Made by a program: the position numbers and the translations under genes. Below the pieces are notes generated by a model that was not told where the DNA came from, made no database searches, and worked only from the letters and a program-made list of their open reading frames with translations. From assembly GCF_902827225.1 (NCBI RefSeq), contig NZ_LR792632.1, forward strand, positions 1 to 64,000: DNA of 64,000 bases, given 5' to 3'. Positions 47,576-56,626 of the stretch are shown here, one piece after another; positions within the stretch are counted from its first letter, which is position 1; each line of letters begins with the position of its first letter. Source of the stretch: Methanocaldococcus lauensis (GTDB lineage: Archaea > AGJL01 > Methanococci > Methanococcales > Methanocaldococcaceae).

Positions 47576-48304
47576 TTATCTAAGTTTTAAAACCTTATCA
47601 GCATATACAATTATTCCCTTATTAGTTATTTCAAATGGATGTCTTTTTAATGAGTGGCTTGTTCCTCTCATTTTCCAAACGATTAAACTTCTTTTAAGTT
47701 CTCCATTAATTTCATCTAAATCTAATCTTATAATTCCATCAACTGCATGCTCTACTCCTGGCCCTCCAAAACCTCTTTCTCCAACTGATATTTGAGAAGT
47801 AAATATTGCAGTACAACCTAATCCAGCAATAACTCTTTTTAGTAAGAATACGGTTTTTCTTGCCATCATTGGCTTAGTTAAATATAATGTAGTAACAGAA
47901 TCTATTCCAATCCTTTTAGCGCCTATCTCATCTATTGCAGTTTTTAAGACATCTACTAACTCTCTCTCATCGTTAGGATCGTAAACAACATACTTTTCTC
48001 TTTTTGCGGCACTTCCAATGCCATAGGTAAATGCGTCTATTATAGCAAATTTTCCTTCTTCTTCTAACTTTCTAACGTCCCATCCAAACTGCTTCATATT
48101 TTCTCTAATTTGGACAGGATGTTCCTCTAATGCTACTAAAACTCCTGGTTCGTTGTAATCTACTACTCCCTTGTATAAAAATTGTTGGCAAAATATTGAT
48201 TTTCCAGTTCCTGGACCTCCTGATAATAATACAACATTCCTCTCTGGTATTCCCCCATGTAGTATTTCGTCCATTCCAGGAATTCCAGTTTTTACTCTTC
48301 TCAT
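47576..48304 (-). CDS. KaiC-like RecA-superfamily ATPase
   Basis: Single KaiC domain, 242 residues: [19 protein letters not shown], Walker A GGPGTGKS near residues 29-36, EEHP with the catalytic Glu pair, and Walker [12 protein letters not shown]. Archaeal single-domain KaiC homologues include signal proteins of archaellum assembly (FlaH) and others of unknown role; this one lacks neighbours of the archaellum operon and so belongs to the general UPF0273-type group. GGTGAGAAA precedes the ATG. Confidence 0.88.
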   Translation of the reverse strand: MRRVKTGIPGMDEILHGGIPERNVVLLSGGPGTGKSIFCQQFLYKGVVDYNEPGVLVALEEHPVQIRENMKQFGWDVRKLEEEGKFAIIDAFTYGIGSAAKREKYVVYDPNDERELVDVLKTAIDEIGAKRIGIDSVTTLYLTKPMMARKTVFLLKRVIAGLGCTAIFTSQISVGERGFGGPGVEHAVDGIIRLDLDEINGELKRSLIVWKMRGTSHSLKRHPFEITNKGIIVYADKVLKLR

Positions 48305-48326
48305 TTTCTCACCTTATTTTTAATTT

Positions 48327-48593
48327 TTACTTCATATTTCTATCAGGAATATCATCTAAAATCATCAAGGAGCCATAAACTTCTACACAACAAACTTTAG
48401 ATGGATCAATAATAGCAAATGACTTAGTATCTGTATTCCAAATAATTATAGGATCTTTTTTTCCAGTCCATAAGTACTTCATTATTGTATCTTTTAATCG
48501 AGTTACTGAGTCAAAATCAAATTCACCTTCTAATTTATTACTGCCCTCAAAATAAACTATCAAGTATAATTTATCTCCTTTTTTTTTGGTCAT
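48327..48593 (-). CDS. Small protein of unknown function
   Basis: 88 residues starting MTKKKGDKLYLIVYFEG. It appears beta-rich with a central helix (SVTRLKDTIMKYLWTG) and ends with IIDPSKVCCVEVYGSLMIL. No family is known to me. It stands 22 bases before the KaiC-like gene on the same strand and may be part of its operon. ATG 48593 follows GTGAATA; another frame option adds three residues. Confidence 0.65.
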   Translation of the reverse strand: MTKKKGDKLYLIVYFEGSNKLEGEFDFDSVTRLKDTIMKYLWTGKKDPIIIWNTDTKSFAIIDPSKVCCVEVYGSLMILDDIPDRNMK

Positions 48594-48674
48594 ATTATTC
48601 ACTTTTAATACACTTTTAGGGTTTATTTTTATAGATACTTATAAATTATATTAAATTATGTTAATATTTAATAA

Positions 48675-48944
48675 TTATTTCTTTAAAAATCCATAGTTAG
48701 CTTCTGCAGGAGGTTTAACTAGTATTATATTCCCAATGGCTGTGATTAAGTTAAATGGTAAAACGACTTTCTTTGAAGGATCAGTAACATATTCTTTTAA
48801 ACATCCATTTTGAATATCAGAAACTATTAAACCACTAATTACTCCCTTGCTTAAATCTATCATCACATCATAAACTTTTCCAATGTATATTGCAGATGTT
48901 GTATAGATTGGTTTGTCTAATAAATCACTAACTCTAATTGCCAT
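48675..48944 (-). CDS. PRC-barrel domain protein
   Basis: 89 residues, a single PRC barrel: [27 protein letters not shown] and the second half [12 protein letters not shown]...[17 protein letters not shown]. Small archaeal PRC-barrel proteins are known in cell division of haloarchaea (CdpB-type proteins that bind SepF). Here two SepF-like genes lie within 5 kb, so such a role is possible but inferred. GGTGAAACT precedes the ATG. Confidence 0.85.
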   Translation of the reverse strand: MAIRVSDLLDKPIYTTSAIYIGKVYDVMIDLSKGVISGLIVSDIQNGCLKEYVTDPSKKVVLPFNLITAIGNIILVKPPAEANYGFLKK

Positions 48945-49022
48945 AGTTTCACCTTATAATTAAAGAATTTTATTTAATGTTTATTTAATTTATATTTATT
49001 TATAATTTTTTGTGTGATAGTT

Positions 49023-50738
49023 ATGGAAGGTTTAAAAATTGGAATGAAAGTTATTGAAGAGATTGACAAAAAGATAAAGCCATTAATTGGTTGGGAAAAA
49101 GCTGACGAAATAGTAAAAATAGGAGCAGATGGAACTCCAACTAAGAGAATAGATCTTATTGCTGAAAATATTGCTATAAGTATATTAGAAAAGTATGGAG
49201 GAGGCATTTTAATAAGTGAGGAAATTGGTTTAAAAGTAGTTGGTAACGATTTAGAGCATATATTTATTTTAGATCCAATAGATGGAACATACAACGCTTT
49301 GAAATCTATTCCTATTTATTCAACATCTATTGCCGTTACAAAAATTAGAAGTGAAGATAAAAAATCAATTAGAGAGAATATTAACGATTTAAAATGGATT
49401 AAAAATTTTATAGCAAGTAGATATAATATAAACGATTTATATATCGGAATTGTAAAAAATTTAGCTACTGGAGATATATACTATGGTATTAAAGGCTATG
49501 GAAGTTTCTTAGAGAAGGATAAAGAAAAAATAAAGATCAAAACTAATAATATAAAGAGCTTAAGTGAGGCATCAGTTGGATTATTTGTTTATGGGTTATC
49601 TAATGACCTTTTAGAATTCTTAAAAGAGGGAAAAGTTAGGAGGATTAGATTATTCGGCTCAACCGCCTTAGAAATGTGTTATGTTGTTAGTGGTGCATTA
49701 GATGCCTATATAAATGTTAATGAAAACTCTCGACTATGTGATATTGCAGGAGCTTATGTAATATGTAAGGAAGGAAATGCTGTAATAACTAACAAAAATG
49801 GGAAAGAGTTAAATATAAAGTTAGATTTGATGGAAAAAACTTCTTTAATTGTTAGTAATAAATATTTACATAAAAAGTTAATATCTCTTTTTGGAAATAA
49901 GTGGGTTATAAAGCCAATAAGATTTGGGATAGTAGTTAGAGAAGATAAAAAAGAGGCAATTGAATTGGCTATAAAAGTTTGTGAGTATTTAAAAAACAAA
50001 AATATACCTTACTGTGTTGAGCCATTTTTAAAAGATATAGTTGGAGGAGAACCTTTTAATATTCAAAAAATATCTCACATCATAGCAATAGGGGGAGATG
50101 GAACTATATTGAGAGCTTCGAGGTTAGTTAATGGTGAAGTAGTTCCAATAATTGCAGTAAATATGGGAAAAGTTGGATTTTTATCTGAATTTAGTAAAGA
50201 TGAAATTTTTAAAGTAATTGATAAAGTAATCTCTGGAGATTATGATATAGAAAAAAGAAGTAAATTAAAATGTGAAATTATAAAAGATAATAATGTTATA
50301 GAAACTCCATCTGCCCTAAATGAGATGGTTGTTATTACCAAAAATCCAGCAAAAATTTTAGAGTTTGAATTATATATCAATGATAATCTCATAGAAAATG
50401 TTAGAGCTGATGGAATTATTATATCGACGCCAACGGGTTCTACAGCTTATTCATTAAGTGCTGGTGGTCCCATAGTATCTCCAAATGTAGATTGCTTTAT
50501 AATAACTCCAATATGCCCTTATAAACTATCTTCTCGACCTTTAGTAGTTCCAAGTTCAGATAAAATTAAATTAAAACTTAAATTAGATAAACCCGCTCTA
50601 TTGGTAATAGATGGTAGTGTTGAATATGAAATAAATAGAGATGATGAATTAATATTTAAAAAATCAGATAGTTATGCATATTTTGTAAAAGGACAGAGTT
50701 TTTATGATAAATTAAACAGATGTTTTGGTGTAAAATAA
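49023..50738 (+). CDS. Bifunctional NADP phosphatase / NAD kinase
   Basis: Fusion of 571 residues, known from M. jannaschii, that both makes and hydrolyses NADP. Residues 1-280 are an inositol-monophosphatase-like domain (SEEIG near 65, ILDPIDGTYN near 82-91, LCDIAGAYVI); residues from about 300 are an NAD kinase with IGGDGTILRA, NMGKVGFLSEF and STPTGSTAYSLSAGGPIV. The domains have opposing activities, so regulation must decide the direction. ATG 49023 follows GTGATAGTT. Confidence 0.94.
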   Translation: MEGLKIGMKVIEEIDKKIKPLIGWEKADEIVKIGADGTPTKRIDLIAENIAISILEKYGGGILISEEIGLKVVGNDLEHIFILDPIDGTYNALKSIPIYSTSIAVTKIRSEDKKSIRENINDLKWIKNFIASRYNINDLYIGIVKNLATGDIYYGIKGYGSFLEKDKEKIKIKTNNIKSLSEASVGLFVYGLSNDLLEFLKEGKVRRIRLFGSTALEMCYVVSGALDAYINVNENSRLCDIAGAYVICKEGNAVITNKNGKELNIKLDLMEKTSLIVSNKYLHKKLISLFGNKWVIKPIRFGIVVREDKKEAIELAIKVCEYLKNKNIPYCVEPFLKDIVGGEPFNIQKISHIIAIGGDGTILRASRLVNGEVVPIIAVNMGKVGFLSEFSKDEIFKVIDKVISGDYDIEKRSKLKCEIIKDNNVIETPSALNEMVVITKNPAKILEFELYINDNLIENVRADGIIISTPTGSTAYSLSAGGPIVSPNVDCFIITPICPYKLSSRPLVVPSSDKIKLKLKLDKPALLVIDGSVEYEINRDDELIFKKSDSYAYFVKGQSFYDKLNRCFGVK

Positions 50739-50739
50739 G

Positions 50740-51540
50740 TTATTTTTTAGCTAATTCATTAACCTTTTCTTTAATATTCTCACTCTCCATTATAGAAGAG
50801 CCAATTAGTGCAGAATCTACAAATTTTAATATATAGTTTAAATCTTCTTTATTATAAATTCCACTCTCTCCAACTTTTATTTTATTGTTTGGAATTAATG
50901 GGGCTAATTTTTCAGTAGTAGATAAATCTATTTTCAATGTTTTTAAATCTCTATTGTTTATCCCTATTATCTTAGCCCCTGTATCTAAGGCAATATCTAT
51001 TTCTTCCTCATTATGTGTCTCAACTAAACACTCTAAGTCATTCTCCTTAGCATAATCTAAGAATTCTCCAATGTCTTCTCCTAAAACAGAAACCATCAAC
51101 AAAATAGCATTAGCTCCAATTTCACTGGCAATGTCTATCTGATAAAAATCAACGATAAAATCTTTCATCAATATTGGAATATCAAATTTTCTCGCGACTA
51201 TTAAATTATAATAACTTCCATTAAAGTATTTTGGTTCTGTTAAAATAGATATTCCACAACATCCTCCATCAATCATCTCTTTTGCTATATTTTCAACATC
51301 TTTAAGATTTATCTTTTTTATATTTCCTTTTGATGGAGATGACGGTTTAATTTCGGTTATTATAGGATTTTTTATCTCTTTTACCTTTTTTATACTCTTA
51401 GATAATTTTAATTTTTTCTTTTTTTCAATATCTATATCTTTATTTTCAATAAAACTTCTTAAATCTTGAATTATATTTTTCCTTTTTTCTAATTCAATCA
51501 TTTTTTTTCTATCAGCAACAATTTTTTTTAAGACATCCAT
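50740..51540 (-). CDS. trpC: Indole-3-glycerol phosphate synthase
   Basis: TIM-barrel enzyme of tryptophan synthesis, 266 residues. PIITEIKPSSPSKGNI near residues 58-73 has the catalytic Lys, GGCCGISILTEPKYFNGS and ILMKDFIVDFYQID have further active-site residues, and IIGINNRDLKT plus KVGESGIYNKED bind phosphate. No other trp gene is next to it, so this is a lone trpC. It converges on the NAD kinase fusion with a one-base gap. Confidence 0.93.
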   Translation of the reverse strand: MDVLKKIVADRKKMIELEKRKNIIQDLRSFIENKDIDIEKKKKLKLSKSIKKVKEIKNPIITEIKPSSPSKGNIKKINLKDVENIAKEMIDGGCCGISILTEPKYFNGSYYNLIVARKFDIPILMKDFIVDFYQIDIASEIGANAILLMVSVLGEDIGEFLDYAKENDLECLVETHNEEEIDIALDTGAKIIGINNRDLKTLKIDLSTTEKLAPLIPNNKIKVGESGIYNKEDLNYILKFVDSALIGSSIMESENIKEKVNELAKK

Positions 51541-51660
51541 AATTACCCCTTCAAATAGATTGAATAAAACTTAAAATTAAAAAATTAATTTTATTAATTA
51601 AATTTAAATATAATTGAACATAAATTAAAAATAAAATAATTAATAATTGGAAAAACTTGA

Positions 51661-52128
51661 TCACTCTTCTTTTTCCGTTTCCTTTTTTTCTTCATTTGTA
51701 TCTTTTTCTTCTTTAATATATTTATCTAAGATTTTATTTTTTTTAGGTTCTTCTTTCTGTTTTTCTATAACGACATTTTTTGGAGTAATCAACAAATGCT
51801 CGTCTCCTAAAATAATTACATTACCACCATTTTTTAAAACTTCATTTCTAATTTTTTTAATTATTTCAATAAATTCATCATCGATTTCTTTTTCTAAGTT
51901 TGGAGTTTTTGCAATTACTATATATCCAGCCTCAGCTAAGACTATGGCGGTTACAGCATCTTTATCATCTTCAATGCTACAAACTTTTATAACTATTTTT
52001 TCTTCTTCTACTGGGGTTATTGGGATCTCCTCAATTTCTCCTAAGTAATCATCTATAGTAACTGGAGCTGGAGGGGTTAGATTTCCAGTATTTTTACCTT
52101 TTAAAAGTTTTTTAATTTTTTCCAGCAT
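51661..52128 (-). CDS. sepF: SepF-like cell-division protein (second paralogue)
   Basis: 155 residues. The N-terminus LEKIKKLLKGK is a likely amphipathic membrane-binding helix; IDDYLGEIEEIPI is the conserved linker segment of archaeal SepF; the core runs from about residue 45 (KIVIKVCSIEDD) through YIVIAKTPNL to NGGNVIILGDEHLLITPKNVVI, the standard SepF end. An acidic tail of 35 residues follows. SepF tethers FtsZ filaments to the membrane. ATG 52128 follows GGTGATTTG and overlaps the operon of the GTPase, whose stop is four bases before it. Confidence 0.65.
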   Translation of the reverse strand: MLEKIKKLLKGKNTGNLTPPAPVTIDDYLGEIEEIPITPVEEEKIVIKVCSIEDDKDAVTAIVLAEAGYIVIAKTPNLEKEIDDEFIEIIKKIRNEVLKNGGNVIILGDEHLLITPKNVVIEKQKEEPKKNKILDKYIKEEKDTNEEKKETEKEE

Positions 52129-52132
52129 CAAA

Positions 52133-52690
52133 TCACCTTTTTAAGTATCTTATAATTGTATCTAACAATTCTGGAATTCCTTCAAAAGTTTTTGCAGATA
52201 CAAATATTGGAGTATTTTTTAATCTATTTTCTACATATTTTTTTAATATTTCTTTATCAATATTGTTTAATAAATCACATTTATTAATTACCACTATAAT
52301 AGGTTTTTGGTATCTAAATTTTAATAAGTGGTGGAGTTTTTCAAAACTTCTTAATAATCCTATACTACCATCAATTACATGGATAATCATATCAGAATCG
52401 TTTATTTCTTTAAAAGTTTTTTCTAAGATTTTTGGCGTCATAATTGGAGATTGCTTATCTGATGTTGTATATAAACCTCCTAAATCTACAAAAACTATAT
52501 TTATAAACTCTGGATTTTCTTTACTTCTCCCAATCTTTAACTTTCCCCAGTATCTTTTTATTGGCATTTTTGTAGTTCCCCCAACTTCAGAGACTAATGA
52601 GACATACCTTCCAAATAAAGCGTTCATTATAGAAGATTTTCCGGAATTTTCAGGTCCTAATATTGCTATTTTGAACTTTCTATCTTCCAT
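52133..52690 (-). CDS. Small Ras/Era-like GTPase
   Basis: 185 residues with all G motifs: G1 GPENSGKSS (residues 12-20), G3 DLGG near 70, G4 NKCD near 135 and G5 SAK near 160. G2 may be the Thr pair in EVGGTTKMP. No other domain. The tight coupling (four-base spacing) with the SepF-like gene downstream suggests a role in division or surface organisation, by inference. GTGAGAGT precedes the ATG. Confidence 0.85.
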   Translation of the reverse strand: MEDRKFKIAILGPENSGKSSIMNALFGRYVSLVSEVGGTTKMPIKRYWGKLKIGRSKENPEFINIVFVDLGGLYTTSDKQSPIMTPKILEKTFKEINDSDMIIHVIDGSIGLLRSFEKLHHLLKFRYQKPIIVVINKCDLLNNIDKEILKKYVENRLKNTPIFVSAKTFEGIPELLDTIIRYLKR

Positions 52691-52794
52691 ACTCTCACAA
52701 AAAGAATTTTATTCCTCAATTTTTCAATACCATCACATTATAAATACTAAATGTATATTAAATTTTATAATTTTTTCATAAAGAAAGATTTATG

Positions 52795-52803
52795 AACCAA
52801 ACA
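52795..52803 (+). repeat. Target-site duplication, left copy
   Basis: AACCAAACA flanks the intact IS6-type element on the left and is repeated exactly at 53508-53516. IS6 elements usually make 8-bp duplications; 8 or 9 bp both fit here as one edge base is ambiguous. Confidence 0.85.
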
Positions 52804-53507
52804 GAGGTTGTCAATATAAAAATTTAATAATAAGGATGTGTAAAAAAAATAGAAAAATATGAATCTTACGATAGAAACGCTAAAGGAGAGGATAGGGAAG
52901 AATATTTTTAAGAGGAATAAGAAGTCGATAGAGATTAAAATCTTAGCTGGGATTTTGTATTACTTAGGGTTATCGTTAAGGAAAGTCAGTTTGTTTCTCT
53001 CTCAATTTGAGAGTATAAGCCATGAGTCGGTTAGAACGTATTATCACAAGATTAAGGAGATTTTAAATGAGCCTGAAAGAAAGACAAGAAACTTAATCGC
53101 AATCGATGAGACTAAACTAAAGTTTGGAAACGAAACTATTTACGTATGGTCTGCCATCGATGTAGAATCTAAAGAATGCTTAGGGATTTATATCTCTAAA
53201 ACAAGAAGCTGCCTCGATACTATATTATTCGTAAGAAGTATATTAAAATTTTGCTCGAATAAACCTAAGATTTTAGTCGATGGTGGTAGATGGTATCCAT
53301 GGGCATTACAGAAATTAGGCCTAAAATTCGAAAGAGTTCGATTTGGATTAAGAAATTGTGTAGAAAGTTTCTTCTCCCTACTTAAACGAAGAACTAAATC
53401 TTTCTATAACCGATTCCCTAATAATTGTAAATTCGTTACCGTTATCAGCTGGTTTAAATCCTTCGTCTCCTTCTATAACTGGCTGCTCTCTTTATCTTGA
53501 CAGTCTC
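52804..53507 (+). mobile_element. Intact IS6-family insertion sequence
   Basis: 704-bp element with inverted ends GAGGTTGTCAATATAAA (52804-52820) and GAGACTGTCAAGATAAA (read on the minus strand, 53491-53507), 14 of 17 bases alike. It is flanked by a perfect AACCAAACA direct repeat and holds one undamaged transposase gene. It lies between the GTPase gene and the OB-fold gene, in non-coding sequence. A decayed relative is at 18.36-19.08 kb. Confidence 0.93.
52859..53500 (+). CDS. IS6-type DDE transposase
   Basis: 213 residues and uninterrupted. The N-terminal 55 residues form a helix-turn-helix ([12 protein letters not shown]). The DDE triad is visible: Asp in LIAIDETK near residue 82, Asp in [10 protein letters not shown] near 140, and Glu in [13 protein letters not shown] near 169. 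The fold is the IS240/IS6 catalytic domain. Replicative (cointegrate) transposition is usual for the family. The start ATG at 52859 lacks a ribosome-binding site, as is common for such genes. Confidence 0.93.
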   Translation: MNLTIETLKERIGKNIFKRNKKSIEIKILAGILYYLGLSLRKVSLFLSQFESISHESVRTYYHKIKEILNEPERKTRNLIAIDETKLKFGNETIYVWSAIDVESKECLGIYISKTRSCLDTILFVRSILKFCSNKPKILVDGGRWYPWALQKLGLKFERVRFGLRNCVESFFSLLKRRTKSFYNRFPNNCKFVTVISWFKSFVSFYNWLLSLS

Positions 53508-53516
53508 AACCAAACA
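53508..53516 (+). repeat. Target-site duplication, right copy
   Basis: AACCAAACA, identical to the left copy at 52795-52803. The exact match implies an insertion recent enough that neither side has changed. Confidence 0.85.
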
Positions 53517-53703
53517 TTTAAAAAACTTATTATAGAACCGTTAATTTACCTTCCATATTTTAAAGAAAGTTCATAAAACCATACAACCACAAAGTATATA
53601 TTTAATTTAAAATCAATAAGAAAATTAATAAGCATATATAAATAAAATAATTACATAAATATTATTACTATACTTAACTTAAAATTATTGTTAGGTGATA
53701 ATT

Positions 53704-54417
53704 ATGGTAAAGTATGGAATAAAAATTGATGATGAAAATGTGGAGATTGTAAAATATTCAACAGTATATACTGAGGAAGGTGTTGAAGAGTTGGAAGAGA
53801 CATATATGTTAATTAAAGCAGATGATTATGAAAGAATTTTAGGAAAATATGAACCATTTCCAAAAAAAGATGTTAGATTTGTAGGTAACTTAGATGATTT
53901 AAAAGTGGTTAGAGGACAAGAAATGAGAACTGCAGTTCCAATTCCATTATCTATATGTAGGGCAAAATATTTAAAAAGAATTGAGGAGGAAGATGAGAGA
54001 ATTACATATTTAGATATTAATGGAGCTCCAATTCAAAGAGGTATTATTGTAGGTATCGTTGTAGGAGTTCAGCATAGAAAAACATCTACCGGCAAAGATT
54101 ATACGATATTTAGAGTATTTGATGGTTATGGTTGGGGAAGATTGAGATTGTTTGGTATAAAGGCAAATCCAGAGATCTTTACAGGAATGTTTATAAGAGG
54201 TTTTGTAAGATTTGGATATATGGAGTTTAGAACTGAAGAAGGAGATATTAGAAAGGCAATATCTTTAACATTGAATGATATGCCAGTAATTGTCCAACCA
54301 AAAGAATACTTTGTCCATAAAAAGTTTATAGATGAAGTCATTATGCCAAGGATAAAATCAAAAGAAGATGAGGACATTGAAGAATCTGAGGAAGAAGAAA
54401 TAGAAGCAAGCAGTTAA
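53704..54417 (+). CDS. Probable OB-fold protein, first gene of a pair
   Basis: 237 residues. Residues 95-190 look like an OB fold: IQRGIIVGIVVGVQHRKTST, DYTIFRVFDGYGWGRLRLFG, then MFIRGFVRFGYMEF, with aromatic positions like single-strand DNA-binding proteins. The C-terminus is an acidic tail (DEDIEESEEEEIEASS), as in SSB-type proteins that recruit partners. I recall a conserved pair of such genes in Methanocaldococcus without assigned role. ATG 53704 follows GGTGATAATT. Partner gene follows after 22 bases. Confidence 0.65.
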   Translation: MVKYGIKIDDENVEIVKYSTVYTEEGVEELEETYMLIKADDYERILGKYEPFPKKDVRFVGNLDDLKVVRGQEMRTAVPIPLSICRAKYLKRIEEEDERITYLDINGAPIQRGIIVGIVVGVQHRKTSTGKDYTIFRVFDGYGWGRLRLFGIKANPEIFTGMFIRGFVRFGYMEFRTEEGDIRKAISLTLNDMPVIVQPKEYFVHKKFIDEVIMPRIKSKEDEDIEESEEEEIEASS

Positions 54418-54439
54418 AAATATCATTTGGTGATATACT

Positions 54440-55144
54440 ATGGTATTGGGAAAAATATCTTCACTATTACCAAATTCACAGATTTTAACAAAAGTTAAAA
54501 TTGTAGATATAAGAAAGAAGGAAAGTGAGGAAGGTTCTGTATTTTACATTGGAATTATGGTGGATAGGGATGGAGTAGCAAATTTTATAACAACGATTCC
54601 CTTAGAAAAAGGAAAATGTTACGAAATATTTGGAAGGATTACTGAAGAAAAAAGTGTCAGAATTATTGAAAAGGTTATTAAGGGAGTTAAATATCCAAGA
54701 GAAATCCCAGAAATTCCTGAAGAGGAATTATATAACAGAGGGGAAGTTTTAGATGTAAAAGTCCCTGCTATATTAGAAGTTTCTCCATCCACTATATTTG
54801 TAAATTATTACTGTAAAATATGTAAGGGTATAGTTGATGCAAAAATCAAACCAAGAGGTATGGTTTATATATGTAGAAACTGCGGAGAAATAGACCCAGA
54901 AGATGTAGATGTAAAAATAAAAGTATTTGGAAAAATACATTTTGGAACTTTATCAAAAAGATGCTACATCCCTCCTGCAACATTAGAAAACTTTATACCT
55001 GGAATTATAGATATGCTTGATGAGTATGGTATTGAGGATACAATTAGAGAGATTTGTATAAAACTACATGGGAAGACATTTTTAGTTAGAGGATTTGAAG
55101 GAAAAGAAGGAAATTACATTATAACAGATATGGAAGATATATAA
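54440..55144 (+). CDS. Probable OB-fold/zinc-ribbon protein, second gene of a pair
   Basis: 234 residues. An N-terminal beta-rich stretch (ILTKVKIVDIRKKES, VFYIGIMVDRDGVANF, CYEIFGRITEE) resembles an OB fold; near residues 119-150 stands a CxxC...CxxC zinc ribbon (YYCKICKG, YICRNCGE), as in replication protein A. Together with the upstream OB-fold gene it suggests a nucleic-acid-binding complex. Function not established. GGTGATATACT precedes the ATG. Confidence 0.65.
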   Translation: MVLGKISSLLPNSQILTKVKIVDIRKKESEEGSVFYIGIMVDRDGVANFITTIPLEKGKCYEIFGRITEEKSVRIIEKVIKGVKYPREIPEIPEEELYNRGEVLDVKVPAILEVSPSTIFVNYYCKICKGIVDAKIKPRGMVYICRNCGEIDPEDVDVKIKVFGKIHFGTLSKRCYIPPATLENFIPGIIDMLDEYGIEDTIREICIKLHGKTFLVRGFEGKEGNYIITDMEDI

Positions 55145-55206
55145 ATATGAGGTTATTATTAACACACAAATATTATTTTATTCTTAGGTTTTTGTAGGTT
55201 ATAAAT

Positions 55207-56004
55207 ATGGAGATAGAAAAAATTATTGAAGAAAAAATAAATAAAAAATTGATTGAATTAAGATTAAAAAATTCTTTGGAAATTTTAGAAAAATTAAATT
55301 TAAGTAATAATGTAAAATATGCTTTAAAAAATATGCTTTTAAGGAGATTAAATGGAGAAAAGGATTTTTATAAAATCTCTATTGATGAAGAGGAGAAACC
55401 AAAATCTGTAATTGCATTCAGTGGCGGAGTTGATAGCACAACATCCTTAATAATTGCCAAACAAATATTTAATGTAAAGGCTGTTTCTTGCTATTCAAAG
55501 TACATAATAACTGATGATATAAAAAAAAATATTAAAAGTTTGGCTAAACATTTAAAGGTAGATTTGGAATTTATAGACATTGATTTAGAAGATGTTTATA
55601 AAAAGGTTGTTGAGGGGAGATTTCATCCCTGCGGTAGATGTCACAAAATCATTGAAGAATCTGTTTTAAATTATGCAAAGAAAGTTAATGCTGAATTTGT
55701 TATATTTGGAGATTTATTAGCGTTTGGATATCTATCACTATATAGGATAGACAATAATATTTTTAGGTTTAATTTACCTTCTTTTTTTGCTCTAACTAAG
55801 GATGAAGAAAGAGAGATATTAAAAAATAATAAAATTTTTATAGAATCATCTTATGGTTGCCCTTTGCTAAAAGTTTATCATAAATACAATAGAGGATATA
55901 AATTTTCAATCCAAAGAATATTGAGAGAAGTCAGAGGGAGAGTTATTAGTGAAGAGGAAGGATTTAAAAATATAGTTGAACTTATTGAAAATTTAGAGGA
56001 TTAA
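55207..56004 (+). CDS. PP-loop ATPase, sulfur- or tRNA-modification type
   Basis: 265 residues. The PP-loop VIAFSGGVDSTTS near residues 73-85 marks the ATP-pyrophosphatase superfamily, and HPCGRCHKII near 140-149 offers a CxxC pair of the kind used for sulfur transfer or zinc. YGCPLLKVYHK adds another cysteine. Candidates are a tRNA thiolation enzyme or a sulfur-insertion enzyme; no specific family is clear to me. The ribosome-binding site (TAGGTT) is weak. Confidence 0.75.
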   Translation: MEIEKIIEEKINKKLIELRLKNSLEILEKLNLSNNVKYALKNMLLRRLNGEKDFYKISIDEEEKPKSVIAFSGGVDSTTSLIIAKQIFNVKAVSCYSKYIITDDIKKNIKSLAKHLKVDLEFIDIDLEDVYKKVVEGRFHPCGRCHKIIEESVLNYAKKVNAEFVIFGDLLAFGYLSLYRIDNNIFRFNLPSFFALTKDEEREILKNNKIFIESSYGCPLLKVYHKYNRGYKFSIQRILREVRGRVISEEEGFKNIVELIENLED

Positions 56005-56023
56005 AAAATTAGATGGGATACTT

Positions 56024-56626
56024 ATGTTTAATATTAGAAAAATCTTAACAGTATCAGATTATGTAACAATGCTAAATATTATCTCTGGTCTCTTAGCAAT
56101 ATTTTTAAATAGTTTTTCCTTTGTTTATTTAGCAGTTATTTTTGATTCCTTAGATGGGTATGTTGCGAGAAAAACAAATACTGTCTCTGACTTCGGGGCT
56201 GAACTTGATAGTATTTCAGATGTTGTTAGTTTTGGAGTGGCTCCCGCATATTTATTATATACAAATTTTGAATCTACATTATCTTTAATATCTGCCATAA
56301 TATTCTGCCTTTGCGGTGCTTTGAGATTAGCAAGATTTGGAATATTGAATGTTAAGGGCTTTATTGGACTACCAATACCGGCTGGGGCTTTATTAGTTGT
56401 AAGTTTTTGTCAATTAATTAACAATAAAATGATAGATTCAATATTTGCCATATTTGTGGGATTACTAATGATTAGTGATGTAAAATACCCAAAATATCCA
56501 AAGAAAATATTTATTTACATGTTTGCAATATCTTTAATTTTAGCAATGTTTGGAATTCCTCACTTTGCCTTATTATTATGTTTAATATATGCAATCTATG
56601 GTTTAATCAAACACTTTAATAGGTGA
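56024..56626 (+). CDS. Archaetidylserine synthase (CDP-alcohol phosphatidyltransferase family)
   Basis: Membrane enzyme of 200 residues with about six helices that joins serine to the CDP-activated diether lipid. The CDP-alcohol motif is complete: DSLDGYVARKT...SDFGAELDSISD near residues 43-66 with the three metal-binding aspartates and the G-D-D pattern. The seven-residue spacing and FGVAPAYLL fit PssA rather than PgsA. The stop TGA forms part of the next gene's ribosome-binding site. Confidence 0.88.
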   Translation: MFNIRKILTVSDYVTMLNIISGLLAIFLNSFSFVYLAVIFDSLDGYVARKTNTVSDFGAELDSISDVVSFGVAPAYLLYTNFESTLSLISAIIFCLCGALRLARFGILNVKGFIGLPIPAGALLVVSFCQLINNKMIDSIFAIFVGLLMISDVKYPKYPKKIFIYMFAISLILAMFGIPHFALLLCLIYAIYGLIKHFNR

